From: G039029935 sp039029935
Lineage (GTDB): Bacteria; Chloroflexota; Anaerolineae; Caldilineales; Caldilineaceae
Assembly: GCA_039029935.1 (NCBI GenBank)
Contig: JBCCFC010000480.1
Location: forward strand, 1 to 9,285
DNA length: 9,285 nucleotides
Reading direction: 5' to 3'
Shown here: positions 1 through 6,227 of the stretch, one piece after another
How the letters are laid out: each line of letters begins with the position of its first letter
Position numbering within the stretch: the first letter of the stretch is position 1
The notes under the pieces: model-generated
What the model was told of the DNA's origin: nothing
Database searches by the model: none
What the model saw: only the letters and a program-made list of their open reading frames with translations
Position numbers and translations under genes: made by a program

Positions 1-200
1 ACGCCATCCAGCCAGAAGCGGTTGACGGCTTGACGTAGCACAGCGTGGTTGCGTTGATTGCAGGCATTGGTGGGGTCGATGTGTTGATGAATGGTGATGG
101 TTTGGTTGATGTTTTCACCGATGGCGACGGTGCTTTTGTCGATGTCGCCTACGGATATTTGGTTGTTTGGCTTTGGTTGCTCTGGAATTTTGTCTGTCAT
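1..200 (-). CDS. Partial N-terminus of a probable STAND/effector-associated type protein (runs off left edge)
   Basis: An open frame starts at the ATG whose complement is 198-200 and stays open for 66 codons to the window edge. The N-terminus begins MTDKIPEQPKPNNQ. A stretch follows with the pattern V-G-D-I-x(3)-S-x-V-A-I-G-x(2)-I-x-Q-x-I (about residues 17-35), and then NHAVLRQAVNRFWLDG (about 51-66). The repeated hydrophobic/Gly pattern resembles leaders seen before NACHT/STAND-type ATPases and similar regulators in Chloroflexota and cyanobacteria. The RFWLDG stretch resembles the start of the next segment in such proteins. That family placement is recalled by pattern and is an inference. 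Only a weak purine stretch precedes the ATG. The catalytic part lies outside the window, so the function is unknown. Confidence 0.6.
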   Translation of the reverse strand, partial: MTDKIPEQPKPNNQISVGDIDKSTVAIGENINQTITIHQHIDPTNACNQRNHAVLRQAVNRFWLDG

Positions 201-225
201 TTGAAAATAGGATTTGTGTTGACCC

Positions 226-248
226 GCCCTGGGTTAAAACCGCAGGGC
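226..248. repeat. Hairpin 1 in the divergent intergenic region
   Basis: GCCCTGGGTT and AACC-G-CAGGGC pair with a single bulged base around a two-base AA loop. It lies in the probable 5' leader of the minus-strand gene that starts at 200. It sits 11 bases from hairpin 2, and the pair resembles a dispersed palindromic (REP-like) element. Copy number elsewhere cannot be judged from this window. Confidence 0.5.
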
Positions 249-259
249 TACCCAACGAC

Positions 260-279
260 GCCCGTTGAAACGGGCTTTT
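260..279. repeat. Hairpin 2 followed by TTTT (REP-like or terminator-like)
   Basis: GCCCGT-TGAA-ACGGGC (260-275) is a perfect 6-bp stem, or a 7-bp stem with a 2-base loop, followed by TTTT on the plus strand. It has the shape of a short intrinsic terminator on the plus strand, but no plus-strand gene ends just before it. A paired palindromic repeat or a leader structure for the minus-strand gene is therefore at least as likely. Confidence 0.45.
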
Positions 280-315
280 GTCTGTGGTCATAGACCTTAA
301 ATAATCGTTATTCGT

Positions 316-345
316 AGTGTACATTTTTAGGCATGGCTCTGTCAA
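316..345 (-). promoter_or_regulatory. Candidate sigma70-type promoter for the minus-strand gene starting at 200
   Basis: On the minus strand a perfect TTGACA (-35, 340-345) is followed after 18 bases by TACACT (-10, 316-321, four of six consensus positions). Transcription would begin near 309 and give a leader of about 110 bases containing both hairpins at 226-275. The -10 is imperfect, so this is a candidate only. Confidence 0.35.
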
Positions 346-391
346 ATGCGAAATTGATGTGTCTCAACTTTCAACGTTCAACTATCCCCTG

Positions 392-400
392 TGGTATAAT
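392..400 (+). promoter_or_regulatory. Extended -10 promoter for the truncated ORF at 441
   Basis: TGGTATAAT is a perfect extended -10 element (TG-N-TATAAT). The -35 region is poor, with only TTCAAC-like hexamers at non-ideal spacing, as is common for extended -10 promoters. The start site would be near 407, about 35 bases before the ATG at 441. This promoter now fires into the IS, antisense to its transposase. Confidence 0.6.
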
Positions 401-430
401 GAACAAATGAACGTATTTGATTGAGTAGAA

Positions 431-436
431 GGGGGA
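431..436 (+). promoter_or_regulatory. Ribosome binding site of the truncated ORF
   Basis: A purine run, AGAAGGGGGA, ends about five bases before the ATG at 441. The adjacent ATG at 438 would leave only about two bases of spacing, so 441 is the better start. Confidence 0.45.
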
Positions 437-440
437 TATG

Positions 441-518
441 ATGGCAAAACCGATACAACCAAGTACACCAACGTTTCGTCGTTTAATTCAAGGTGGCTTG
501 ATCTTTAGTTTCTCGTAA
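441..518 (+). pseudogene. 5' remnant of a gene interrupted by the IS (AAA-ATPase-like N-terminus?)
   Basis: With a good promoter and ribosome binding site, this frame encodes about 21 native residues, MAKPIQPSTPTFRRLIQGGL plus one. It then enters the IS left terminal repeat, which adds F-S-F-S and a TAA stop (516-518), giving 25 residues in all. The FRRLIxGG pattern is like the start of AAA-ATPase-like proteins whose next motif is Y-V-D-K-T, but that motif is missing here because the IS sits exactly at this point. The rest of the gene is not on the other side of the IS, where an unrelated gene is found, so the remainder has been lost or moved. The family guess is weak. The truncation itself is clear from the promoter, RBS and IS end. 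Confidence 0.5.
503..518 (+). repeat. Left terminal inverted repeat of the IS
   Basis: CTTTAGTTTCTCGTAA matches the right end at 14 of 16 positions. Read in the frame of the interrupted gene it encodes F-S-F-S-stop, so the IS end itself terminates the truncated protein. Confidence 0.85.
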
Positions 519-547
519 GACCTGACATGCAGGTAATAACGAGAAAC
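508..547. other. Subterminal stem-loop in the IS left end
   Basis: GTTTCTCGT (508-516) pairs perfectly with ACGAGAAAC (539-547), and an inner arm ACCTG (520-524) pairs with CAGGT (530-534). The outer stem re-uses the inner bases of the terminal repeat, so transposase binding and hairpin formation would be mutually exclusive on single strands. It lies between the external promoter at 392-400 and the transposase 3' end, so it could block incoming transcription. No U-run follows it. Confidence 0.6.
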
Positions 548-631
548 GGGAAAAGTGTATCAAAAAAAGAGTGAAACTAAGAGTGTACTCGACAAAAGAG
601 GGTAAATTGCGAAAAAAGGCATAGCAGAAAG

Positions 632-1933
632 CTAAGGAGTCGCTTGTGAGCGACGATGAGCGTCAATGCCTTTGGGCAAATGGTCAGAAATCGAGTCCTT
701 TTTCCGAATTTCAGAGTCAAATTGGTCAAGAGTTGGAAAAATAGCCTTGGAAAGTAGGCGTCGTAACCGCCCTGGCGTGGATTTAGGGGTCCGATCCCAA
801 AAGCCAGTAGGGATAGGGGGTAAAGAAGCAGCAAGATGAGAAAGGATGTTGCCAGTCAATAATCCCAACTCGGGTAATCGAAAACAGGACTCAGTGTGAG
901 ACACAAATTGGCGATGAAGCCCAATCATCTGTTTGGACGCAAGAGGTGGATGTTCAACAGGCCATCGATCTTTGTAAAACAGATAAAGGGACTCAGCCTT
1001 TAATTTCATCACGGTGATAAGTACCAGAGGTTTCTTATAGGCAGGGTCATGGAAGACATAAATGGAAAATGTTGTATTGCTTTCATCGACCTTCGTTGTA
1101 CTCGTCACTAACTGATGCCATGATTCATGACGAATGGTGCGCTCATCATAGATAAAATGGCCTGATTTTTCAGCCGCTGTTGCTGCGGTCTCCTTCCCTT
1201 TAAAGGAGCGGGGAAGGGGACGGATTTGCTCTCCATATTTGGGATATGCCCCGCGTCCCTTGTATTCTGGTAACACATTTTTTCTCGCTGTGCAGTTGAT
1301 AGCACCTCGCACAATGAATCGTTCAATCCCACTCTCCAAGAATTCTGCCACTGTAAACCCTGCATCCCCTACCGCTATTTCATCGACGACCATCGACTTT
1401 TTCGTCTCCTCCAGTAGCTCTACATGAAACTCCTTCTCACTCGTCCCAACCTTACATCTCACCACTTGCTGGAGTAACGGCACCCTTTTTTCTCCTATCT
1501 TTCCCGAACACGTCATCACCCCAAATATCACTGCTGGCAATGCTCTCTGTGCTGTTGAGTTGTATAATTTATTCACGGCCCCTTTCAATTTGGGACGCCA
1601 AAATCCTGTTGTGTCTATGCTTTTTACTCGATAGCCCTCTATTTTGTTCGCTTCCCACTCCCCCTCTGATGCCACCTTTGCATGCCATGCCTCTATCATG
1701 TCTCCTATTTCCCATGACCCATATCTCAGTCCTGACCACCCTCTCCTTATTTCTTCATCTTCAAATCCACATTCTTCCAATGCTCCGTGCACTGACCCTC
1801 TGCTCTTTATGAATGCCCCTGTCATCATTGCCCACATCATTCTCAACAAACTTATGTTTGTTCCTATCCCAACTACCTGCACTATATATACTAACACCTC
1901 TATTGTTTTTTCTCTTGCTACTGATACCGACAT
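632..1933 (-). CDS. IS4-superfamily DDE transposase, 433 aa
   Basis: This is the transposase of the surrounding IS, catalysing DDE strand cleavage and transfer at the IS ends. The first acidic residue is D107, in IDTTGFWRP. The second is D190, in AVGDAGF. The third is E327, in YKDRWPVEHPPLASK, which fits exactly the IS4 signature Y-(2)-R-(3)-E-(6)-K (Y320, R323, E327, K334). The N-terminal 100 residues would form the end-binding part, and the K/R-rich tail after about 380 is typical. The ATG at 1933 is preceded by AGAAAGGGG at about five bases. The frame is complete with no stop or shift, so the enzyme may be active. The exact IS family subgroup is not recognised. Confidence 0.88.
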   Translation of the reverse strand: MSVSVAREKTIEVLVYIVQVVGIGTNISLLRMMWAMMTGAFIKSRGSVHGALEECGFEDEEIRRGWSGLRYGSWEIGDMIEAWHAKVASEGEWEANKIEGYRVKSIDTTGFWRPKLKGAVNKLYNSTAQRALPAVIFGVMTCSGKIGEKRVPLLQQVVRCKVGTSEKEFHVELLEETKKSMVVDEIAVGDAGFTVAEFLESGIERFIVRGAINCTARKNVLPEYKGRGAYPKYGEQIRPLPRSFKGKETAATAAEKSGHFIYDERTIRHESWHQLVTSTTKVDESNTTFSIYVFHDPAYKKPLVLITVMKLKAESLYLFYKDRWPVEHPPLASKQMIGLHRQFVSHTESCFRLPELGLLTGNILSHLAASLPPIPTGFWDRTPKSTPGRLRRLLSKAIFPTLDQFDSEIRKKDSISDHLPKGIDAHRRSQATP

Positions 1934-2039
1934 TGTTTACCCCTTTCTCTGTCATTTATTTTTCTGCCCTCGCGCGGGCTTTCTCTATTTTCAACCATTA
2001 TCTCATTTTTGTCATTTTTCGGGATCAATCTGTCGTTTT
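1934..2039 (-). other. IS right-end leader of the transposase
   Basis: These 106 bases separate the right terminal repeat from the transposase start. They contain a GC-rich element, GCCCTCGCGCGGGC (1966-1979), able to form a 4-bp GCCC/GGGC hairpin in the transposase leader. A GATAAT (-10-like, minus strand, 1997-2002) lies upstream of it but has no well-spaced -35. A role in limiting transposase expression is possible but not shown. Confidence 0.3.
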
Positions 2040-2055
2040 TTACCGGAAACTAAAG
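2040..2055 (-). repeat. Right terminal inverted repeat of the IS
   Basis: TTACCGGAAACTAAAG is the inverted partner of the left end. Read in the frame of the truncated XisH-family gene it supplies F-S-F-R-stop, so the stop codon (2040-2042) of that gene is IS-derived. Confidence 0.85.
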
Positions 2056-2396
2056 TGGATAGCTTTTCCCAGAAAAAACTGTCGGTAGACAGGCTCACTG
2101 AGAGCCAAATATAGCTCGTATTCAAGTTCTGTAAACTCGACCATATCACGATAGATGCTGTACTGACCAAGTGCTTGCTGTAACTGCCGCATGAATGAGC
2201 GCCCGCCAAACGTTTTGACTTCGACAAGGATTTTTCGATCATCTTTCACTGCGACCAATGGGTTTCGCTTTGCGAATATATCAACAGACACATCAAGCTC
2301 TTCATATTCCATGTAGAAATGCTCTTTGATGATGAGCCAGTCATCATTGGTCAACGCAGCACATACCGCGTCATGAATTTTATCTTTTGCTGCCAT
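2040..2396 (-). CDS. xisH: XisH-family protein (PD-(D/E)XK-like), 3' end cut off by the IS
   Basis: XisH was named for controlling excision of the fdxN element in heterocystous cyanobacteria. Its homologues are widespread in cyanobacteria and Chloroflexota, usually paired with xisI, and have a PD-(D/E)XK nuclease-like fold. The start MAAKDKIHDAV is typical. D39 (VSVDIFA), E59 and K61 (LVEVKTF) and the LGQYSIYRD stretch (76-84) are the conserved core. About 113 native residues remain, ending at GKAIH. The last five positions (F-S-F-R-stop) come from the IS terminal repeat. Full-length relatives are near 138 residues, so the last strand is missing. The expected xisI partner downstream is absent. 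The putative active-site residues are all kept, but loss of the C-terminal part and partner makes function doubtful. Confidence 0.82.
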   Translation of the reverse strand: MAAKDKIHDAVCAALTNDDWLIIKEHFYMEYEELDVSVDIFAKRNPLVAVKDDRKILVEVKTFGGRSFMRQLQQALGQYSIYRDMVEFTELEYELYLALSEPVYRQFFLGKAIHFSFR

Positions 2397-2427
2397 GACT
2401 TCATTATAGGTATAGTAGGTCGTCTCG

Positions 2428-2960
2428 TCAAGCAGAAAATAGAGAAATGAAGAAATTGGCGAACACGTATGAGACCTGTGCTGATGATGCGGTTCGGCAC
2501 AGTTGACAGCGGGGCATGGACTTGGCTGCTGCTTTCATTGGAAAGGCCATTTTGATCTCGGCCAAGCGTCCCTTAAAGTCATTGGCAAGCCCACGCCATT
2601 TGTTTGTTTCGGCGCGCTCTGCTCTGAGTTGTGCTTCAAATTCACCGATAAAGTTGGGCCGGACACCGTCAATTTCTTCCTCAAAGTGATTGCGCAGGAC
2701 CAGATTCAGCGTCCCATCTTCCAAGCCAAGAAAGCGAAAGGCCGATACTCCTTGCCGAATGACATCTGATGCCATCAACACCTCTAAACGTTCATAAATC
2801 TCTTCCTCGCTTAATGTCAGGTTTAGCTCAGTTTTGAGGTCACTAGGGCGATATTTTTGTTCAAGAACAGCATCAGTTTCTTTGTCGTCGTGCCATTGGT
2901 GCGCTCAAAGGTCCGGCGTAAATATTCATTCCATGTTTTGGACATTTCCGATTCAAAGTT
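2428..2960 (-). pseudogene. Degenerate internal fragment of the ATPase gene found at 7597-9285
   Basis: Positions 2545-2960 match 7981-8409 closely. The alignment runs from FESEMSKTWNEYL through the winged-helix region to RLAEIKMAF of the intact protein. Over the roughly 79 residues still in frame (from MASDVIRQG to KMAF) only about five or six differ by eye. A 13-base deletion at about 2852, relative to 8289-8301, breaks the frame within the NKNSEQDYRP stretch. The P-loop half and the C-terminal nuclease-like domain are absent. An ORF (2428-2781) remains open across the C-terminal part and ends in unrelated or decayed sequence, where only traces such as a GTCAAC...TGCCGA block recall the intact gene. 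No function is expected. Orientation is the same as that of the intact copy. Confidence 0.85.
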
Positions 2961-3191
2961 ATGCCGCTTTGCCACCATGAGCAAGATGAAGGAGGCGTTG
3001 CTGGAGGCGACCGATAGCTGTGTTGGTGTGCGTGGGCATCGGCCACAAACTCACATGCACCTGATGTTGGCATCGCATTTGGTGTTGAGCCGCTTTTTAG
3101 ATTAAGATATTCTCATCAACTCTTTTAGAGACCATTACAGCTTTTGGCATCCATTGATATGGGTTCAATCTAAAGAAATTGACAGAATATC
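2961..3191. other. Intergenic/unassigned stretch upstream of the WD40 gene
   Basis: Homology to the right-edge ATPase ends at about 2960. From 2961 to 3105 the sequence is somewhat GC-richer and holds a plus-strand open stretch (ATG at 2979, ending TAG at 3105; MSKMKEALLEATDSCVGVRG at its start) that I do not recognise. It could be a remnant of another gene. From 3106 to 3191 the sequence is A+T-rich leader. TTGGCA at 3144-3149 is -35-like, but no convincing -10 follows. Confidence 0.35.
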
Positions 3192-5951
3192 ATGAACCAC
3201 AATGAATTGGTACACTTGGAACAACTACTTGAACAACGTAAACGCAACCTCCGACGCTTGCAGATACAAATAGCGCAATACGGTGCTGGGCAGGCCCCGC
3301 TGTATCTGTATAATCAGATTGATGCAGAACAGAATGCGATTGATGAATTAGAGGTTCAATTTACCTTATTCAGCAAGCCAAGTAAAAATGTAGGTCAGTC
3401 ATACAATGGCGACCATAATAACAATCAATCACATAGGCAGCCATTAAATCGTTGGCTCTTATTCTCTGTGATAACATTGGCTGTTGTCTTGTTGATTTTC
3501 ATTTTTTCGATGTTCACTGAGATACCAGTTCCTTTTAGACAACCAGTTAAACCAAGCGAAGTTGCTCTTGCGCCAACCGCAACCCAGACACCTGCTGACA
3601 AGCCGACAGCGACACCGTTAGGGGTAGCGATTGCACCGATAGAGCCAGCTATAGAGACAGCAATGCCAACACCGGCTGATACACCGACTGAGTTACCCAC
3701 GATGACGCCTACGGAGATAGCAACGACTGCACCAACGTCAACATCCATTCCCATCTTGATACCAACCGATACGTCTTCCCCGCCTACCGCCACATCTATT
3801 CCACTAACATCAACACGGATACCGACGGATACATCCGTGCCATCAACTGAGACATTTACACCTGCATCGACACATACGCCAGCCGAGACATCTGTTCCAT
3901 TGACGGCGACATCGCAACCTACCAAAACGACCAATCCGACACCCATGCCAACGTCTACTCCTGTGCCACCGACACCAACACAGACAGATACGCCGACGGT
4001 GACGCCAACTGCGACGCTCAACGAGATTGCACAACGCTTCAATTTGATGCGCTTGACCCGTGAGGCCAGCGAAATGGCGACCGCACAAGCACCCACCGCC
4101 ACACCAACCAACATCCCTACATCGCCACCTGCCTACAATCCTGCCCTTGCCTACAACATCACTAATCTGGTAGACCTAACTCCTAATGAGATTATGCGTA
4201 TTGGGCGAAGTCTAGCATGGCAGATTGTCTATAGCCCTGATGGTCAAAGCCTAGCTATAGCTGGAGAATTGGGGGTATGGCTCTATCATATGGATAGACA
4301 AAGTGTCACTGGATATAATCAAGGACGACTTCTTTCGCACACAAGTCCTGCTTTGTCAGTAGCGTTCAGTCCCAATGGCAAACGTATCATCTCTGGCAGT
4401 TCGTTGCCTGATAGCATGGTGCGCATTTGGGATGCCGCTACAGGCAATCTACTGAAGCAACTCTCAGGTCATACTTCACGGGTAAGGTCGGTGACATATA
4501 GTCCCAATGGGGAACTCATCACTTCTGGCAGTGATGATAAAACAGTGCGCATTTGGGATGCTGCGACAGGCAATCTACTGAAGCAACTCGATGGTCACAC
4601 GGGTTGGGTCTCGTCAGTGGCGTACAGCCCTAATGGGGAACACATTGTCTCTGGTAGTGGGGATAGCACAATTCGCATCTGGGATGCTGCTACAGGTAAT
4701 CTACTGAAGCAACTCACAGGACATACAGCTATGGTTTTGTCAGTGGCGTACAGTCCCGATGGGAAACGCATCATCTCTGGCAGTTCTTACCCTGATCATA
4801 CGATGCGTATCTGGGATGTTGCCACAGGCAATCAACTCGCGCAAGGTACGCACACGAGTTGGGTCCGGTCCGTGGCGTACAGTCCCAATGGGGAACACAT
4901 CATCTCTGGCAGCATTGATAAAACAGTGCGCATTTGGGATGCTGCCACGGGTGATTCTCTGGCACAATTTATAGATTCCTTAGATGTCAATGCCGTGACG
5001 TATAGTCCTGATGGGGAACGCATCGTTTCTGGCAGCTCGGATGGTACGGTGCGCATACGGGATGCTGCCACAGGCAATTTGCTGACGCAACTCGACGGTC
5101 ACATGGCTTGGGTCGAATCGGTGGCGTACAGTCCCAATGGGGAACGCATTGTCTCTGGAGGTACAGATAGTACGGTGCGTATCTGGGATACTGCCACAGG
5201 CAATCTATTAGCACAACTCGATGGGCATGCGGGGACAGTTTGGTCAGTGGCTTACAGTCCTGATGGAAAACGCATCGTCTCAGGTAGTGATGATAGTACA
5301 GTGCGCATCTGGGATGCTGTTACAAACAACCTGTTGGCGCAACTCCAAGGCAGTACCTCAAGGGTAATGGCTGTTGCATTCAGTCCTGATGGGAAACGCA
5401 TCGTTTCTGGCAGTGGAGATAGTACAATACATATCTGGGATGCTGCCACAGGTAATCTATTGATTCAACTGGACGGTCTCAAAGGGCGTATTGATTCGGT
5501 GGCTTACAGCCCTGACGGGGAATACATCGTCTCAGGTAGTTATCAGGAAGTGAGGATATGGGATGCTGACACAGGCGACCAAGTGGCACAGCTCGACGGC
5601 CATACAGGGATAGTTTGGTCGGTGGCATACAGTCCAGATGGAAAACGCATTATTTCTGGTGCTTCAGATAATACGATGCGCGTCTGGGATGCTGCCACTG
5701 GTAATCTGCTGACGCAACTCGATGGCCACGCGGATTGGTTCACCTCAGTGGCGTTCAGTCCCGATGGGCAATATATCATCTCTGGTAGTAATCAGGAAGT
5801 GAGGATATGGGATACAACCACATGGGAACAACTGGCAAAACTTGGTGGTCACACCGCTTGGATTAGGTCGGTGGCGTATAGTCCCAATGGGCAGCACATC
5901 GTTTCCGGTGGCTATGATGGTACGGTACGGGTGTGGGCGGTGCCGGAATAG
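3192..5951 (+). CDS. Single-pass membrane protein with Thr/Pro linker and 14 WD40 repeats, 919 aa
   Basis: Residues 1-60 form two helices (LVHLEQLLEQRKRNLRRLQI, then NQIDAEQNAIDELEVQF). Such a helical hairpin is common at the N-terminus of Chloroflexota WD40, STAND and caspase-like proteins. After a polar stretch, WLLFSVITLAVVLLIFIFSM (88-107) is a clear membrane segment. Basic residues lie before it (HRQPLNR) and acidic ones after, predicting N-in, C-out. Residues about 115-315 are Thr/Pro/Ala-rich, a stiff linker. WD40 repeats run from about 340 to 916: one degenerate first repeat and 13 regular ones with the pattern SVAYSPDGxxIVSGSxDxTVRIWDAATG, about 42 residues apart. Fourteen repeats fit two seven-bladed propellers outside the membrane. 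No enzymatic domain is seen, so it is probably a binding scaffold or receptor. The ATG at 3192 lacks a clear Shine-Dalgarno. Repeat 6 has RIRD in place of RIWD. Confidence 0.88.
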   Translation: MNHNELVHLEQLLEQRKRNLRRLQIQIAQYGAGQAPLYLYNQIDAEQNAIDELEVQFTLFSKPSKNVGQSYNGDHNNNQSHRQPLNRWLLFSVITLAVVLLIFIFSMFTEIPVPFRQPVKPSEVALAPTATQTPADKPTATPLGVAIAPIEPAIETAMPTPADTPTELPTMTPTEIATTAPTSTSIPILIPTDTSSPPTATSIPLTSTRIPTDTSVPSTETFTPASTHTPAETSVPLTATSQPTKTTNPTPMPTSTPVPPTPTQTDTPTVTPTATLNEIAQRFNLMRLTREASEMATAQAPTATPTNIPTSPPAYNPALAYNITNLVDLTPNEIMRIGRSLAWQIVYSPDGQSLAIAGELGVWLYHMDRQSVTGYNQGRLLSHTSPALSVAFSPNGKRIISGSSLPDSMVRIWDAATGNLLKQLSGHTSRVRSVTYSPNGELITSGSDDKTVRIWDAATGNLLKQLDGHTGWVSSVAYSPNGEHIVSGSGDSTIRIWDAATGNLLKQLTGHTAMVLSVAYSPDGKRIISGSSYPDHTMRIWDVATGNQLAQGTHTSWVRSVAYSPNGEHIISGSIDKTVRIWDAATGDSLAQFIDSLDVNAVTYSPDGERIVSGSSDGTVRIRDAATGNLLTQLDGHMAWVESVAYSPNGERIVSGGTDSTVRIWDTATGNLLAQLDGHAGTVWSVAYSPDGKRIVSGSDDSTVRIWDAVTNNLLAQLQGSTSRVMAVAFSPDGKRIVSGSGDSTIHIWDAATGNLLIQLDGLKGRIDSVAYSPDGEYIVSGSYQEVRIWDADTGDQVAQLDGHTGIVWSVAYSPDGKRIISGASDNTMRVWDAATGNLLTQLDGHADWFTSVAFSPDGQYIISGSNQEVRIWDTTTWEQLAKLGGHTAWIRSVAYSPNGQHIVSGGYDGTVRVWAVPE
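4209..5936 (+). repeat. Tandem WD40-encoding repeats (14 units of about 126 bp)
   Basis: The units share near-identical DNA blocks such as GTGGCGTACAGTCCCAATGG and ATCTGGGATGCTGCCACAGG, spaced about 120-132 bases apart. Conservation at the DNA level, including silent positions, suggests recent unit amplification or gene conversion rather than old divergence. The first unit (about 4209-4290) and the units with NQEV or YQEV (no D-x-T) are the most divergent. Confidence 0.8.
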
Positions 5952-6227
5952 TTGAAAATTGAAAGTGGATGTTTGAAAAGTGGTCGTGTGGGGGGCGTGA
6001 AGAGGCTTTGGGTGATGTTAGTGGCGTCGAGTGGGTGTGACCAGCGAATCCCAGAATCCGCGCCACTATCACACGGACATGCTCGCCCGAATCAATCGTG
6101 GCGTGGATGTGGGGATGTGCAGCTTGGGTTGCCGTTGCTGGGTTGCCTCACAAAATTTTCCAGTTGTGGATTATCTGATGTAAACTGAGGATGTCTTGAA
6201 TCGAAATAGGAAGGAGTACAACTAAAT
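5952..6227. other. Intergenic region between the WD40 gene and the RHH-MNT-HEPN cluster
   Basis: No supportable gene. The start has TTGAAA repeats (5952-5990). A plus-strand open stretch from about 6037 (GTG) to 6183 contains HTDMLARINRGVDVG and could be a gene remnant, but I do not recognise it. TGGGTTGCC is repeated at 6125-6133 and 6139-6147. CAGTT (6161-6165) and AACTG (6183-6187) form a small inverted repeat just upstream of the RHH-like gene and could be part of its operator. TTTCCA-18-TAAACT (6157-6186) is a weak promoter candidate. Confidence 0.3.
6208..6216 (+). promoter_or_regulatory. Strong Shine-Dalgarno that fixes the original start of the RHH-like gene
   Basis: AGGAAGGAG lies 11 bases before the ATG at 6228. 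It is the best ribosome binding site in the window. The internal ATG at 6327 has none. This supports 6228 as the ancestral start and the TGA at 6264 as a disruption. Confidence 0.6.

Larger units (their letters stand above)
503..2055 (-). mobile_element. Insertion sequence, IS4-superfamily, 1553 bp
   Basis: The ends are CTTTAGTTTCTCGTAA (503-518) and, read inward on the minus strand, CTTTAGTTTCCGGTAA (2055-2040): 16 bp with two mismatches. One transposase gene on the minus strand fills most of the element. Length, single ORF and terminal repeats fit an intact IS. The flanks (left ...GGCTTGAT, right TGGATAGC...) share no target-site duplication, and the two sides carry ends of different genes. 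This points to a deletion or recombination after insertion. The exact IS family or subgroup was not assigned. Confidence 0.85.

Noticed and set aside
495..2062. Target-site duplication of the IS
   Set aside because: GGCTTGAT on the left and TGGATAGC on the right do not match at any short length when aligned to the terminal repeats.
1644..2114. Plus-strand ORF opposite the transposase 5' region and IS right end
   Set aside because: Low-complexity Ser/Leu/Pro/Phe translation antisense to the transposase. It crosses the IS border and has no initiation signal.
3425..4114. Long minus-strand ORF rich in Val and Gly opposite the WD40 gene
   Set aside because: It is the antisense shadow of the Thr/Pro-rich linker: ACN and CCN codons read backwards give Val and Gly. 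It has no RBS and no domain pattern.
4209..5936. CRISPR-like regular repeat spacing
   Set aside because: The repeats are about 126 bp long, in frame, and encode WD40 blades. There are no unique spacers or palindromic short repeats.
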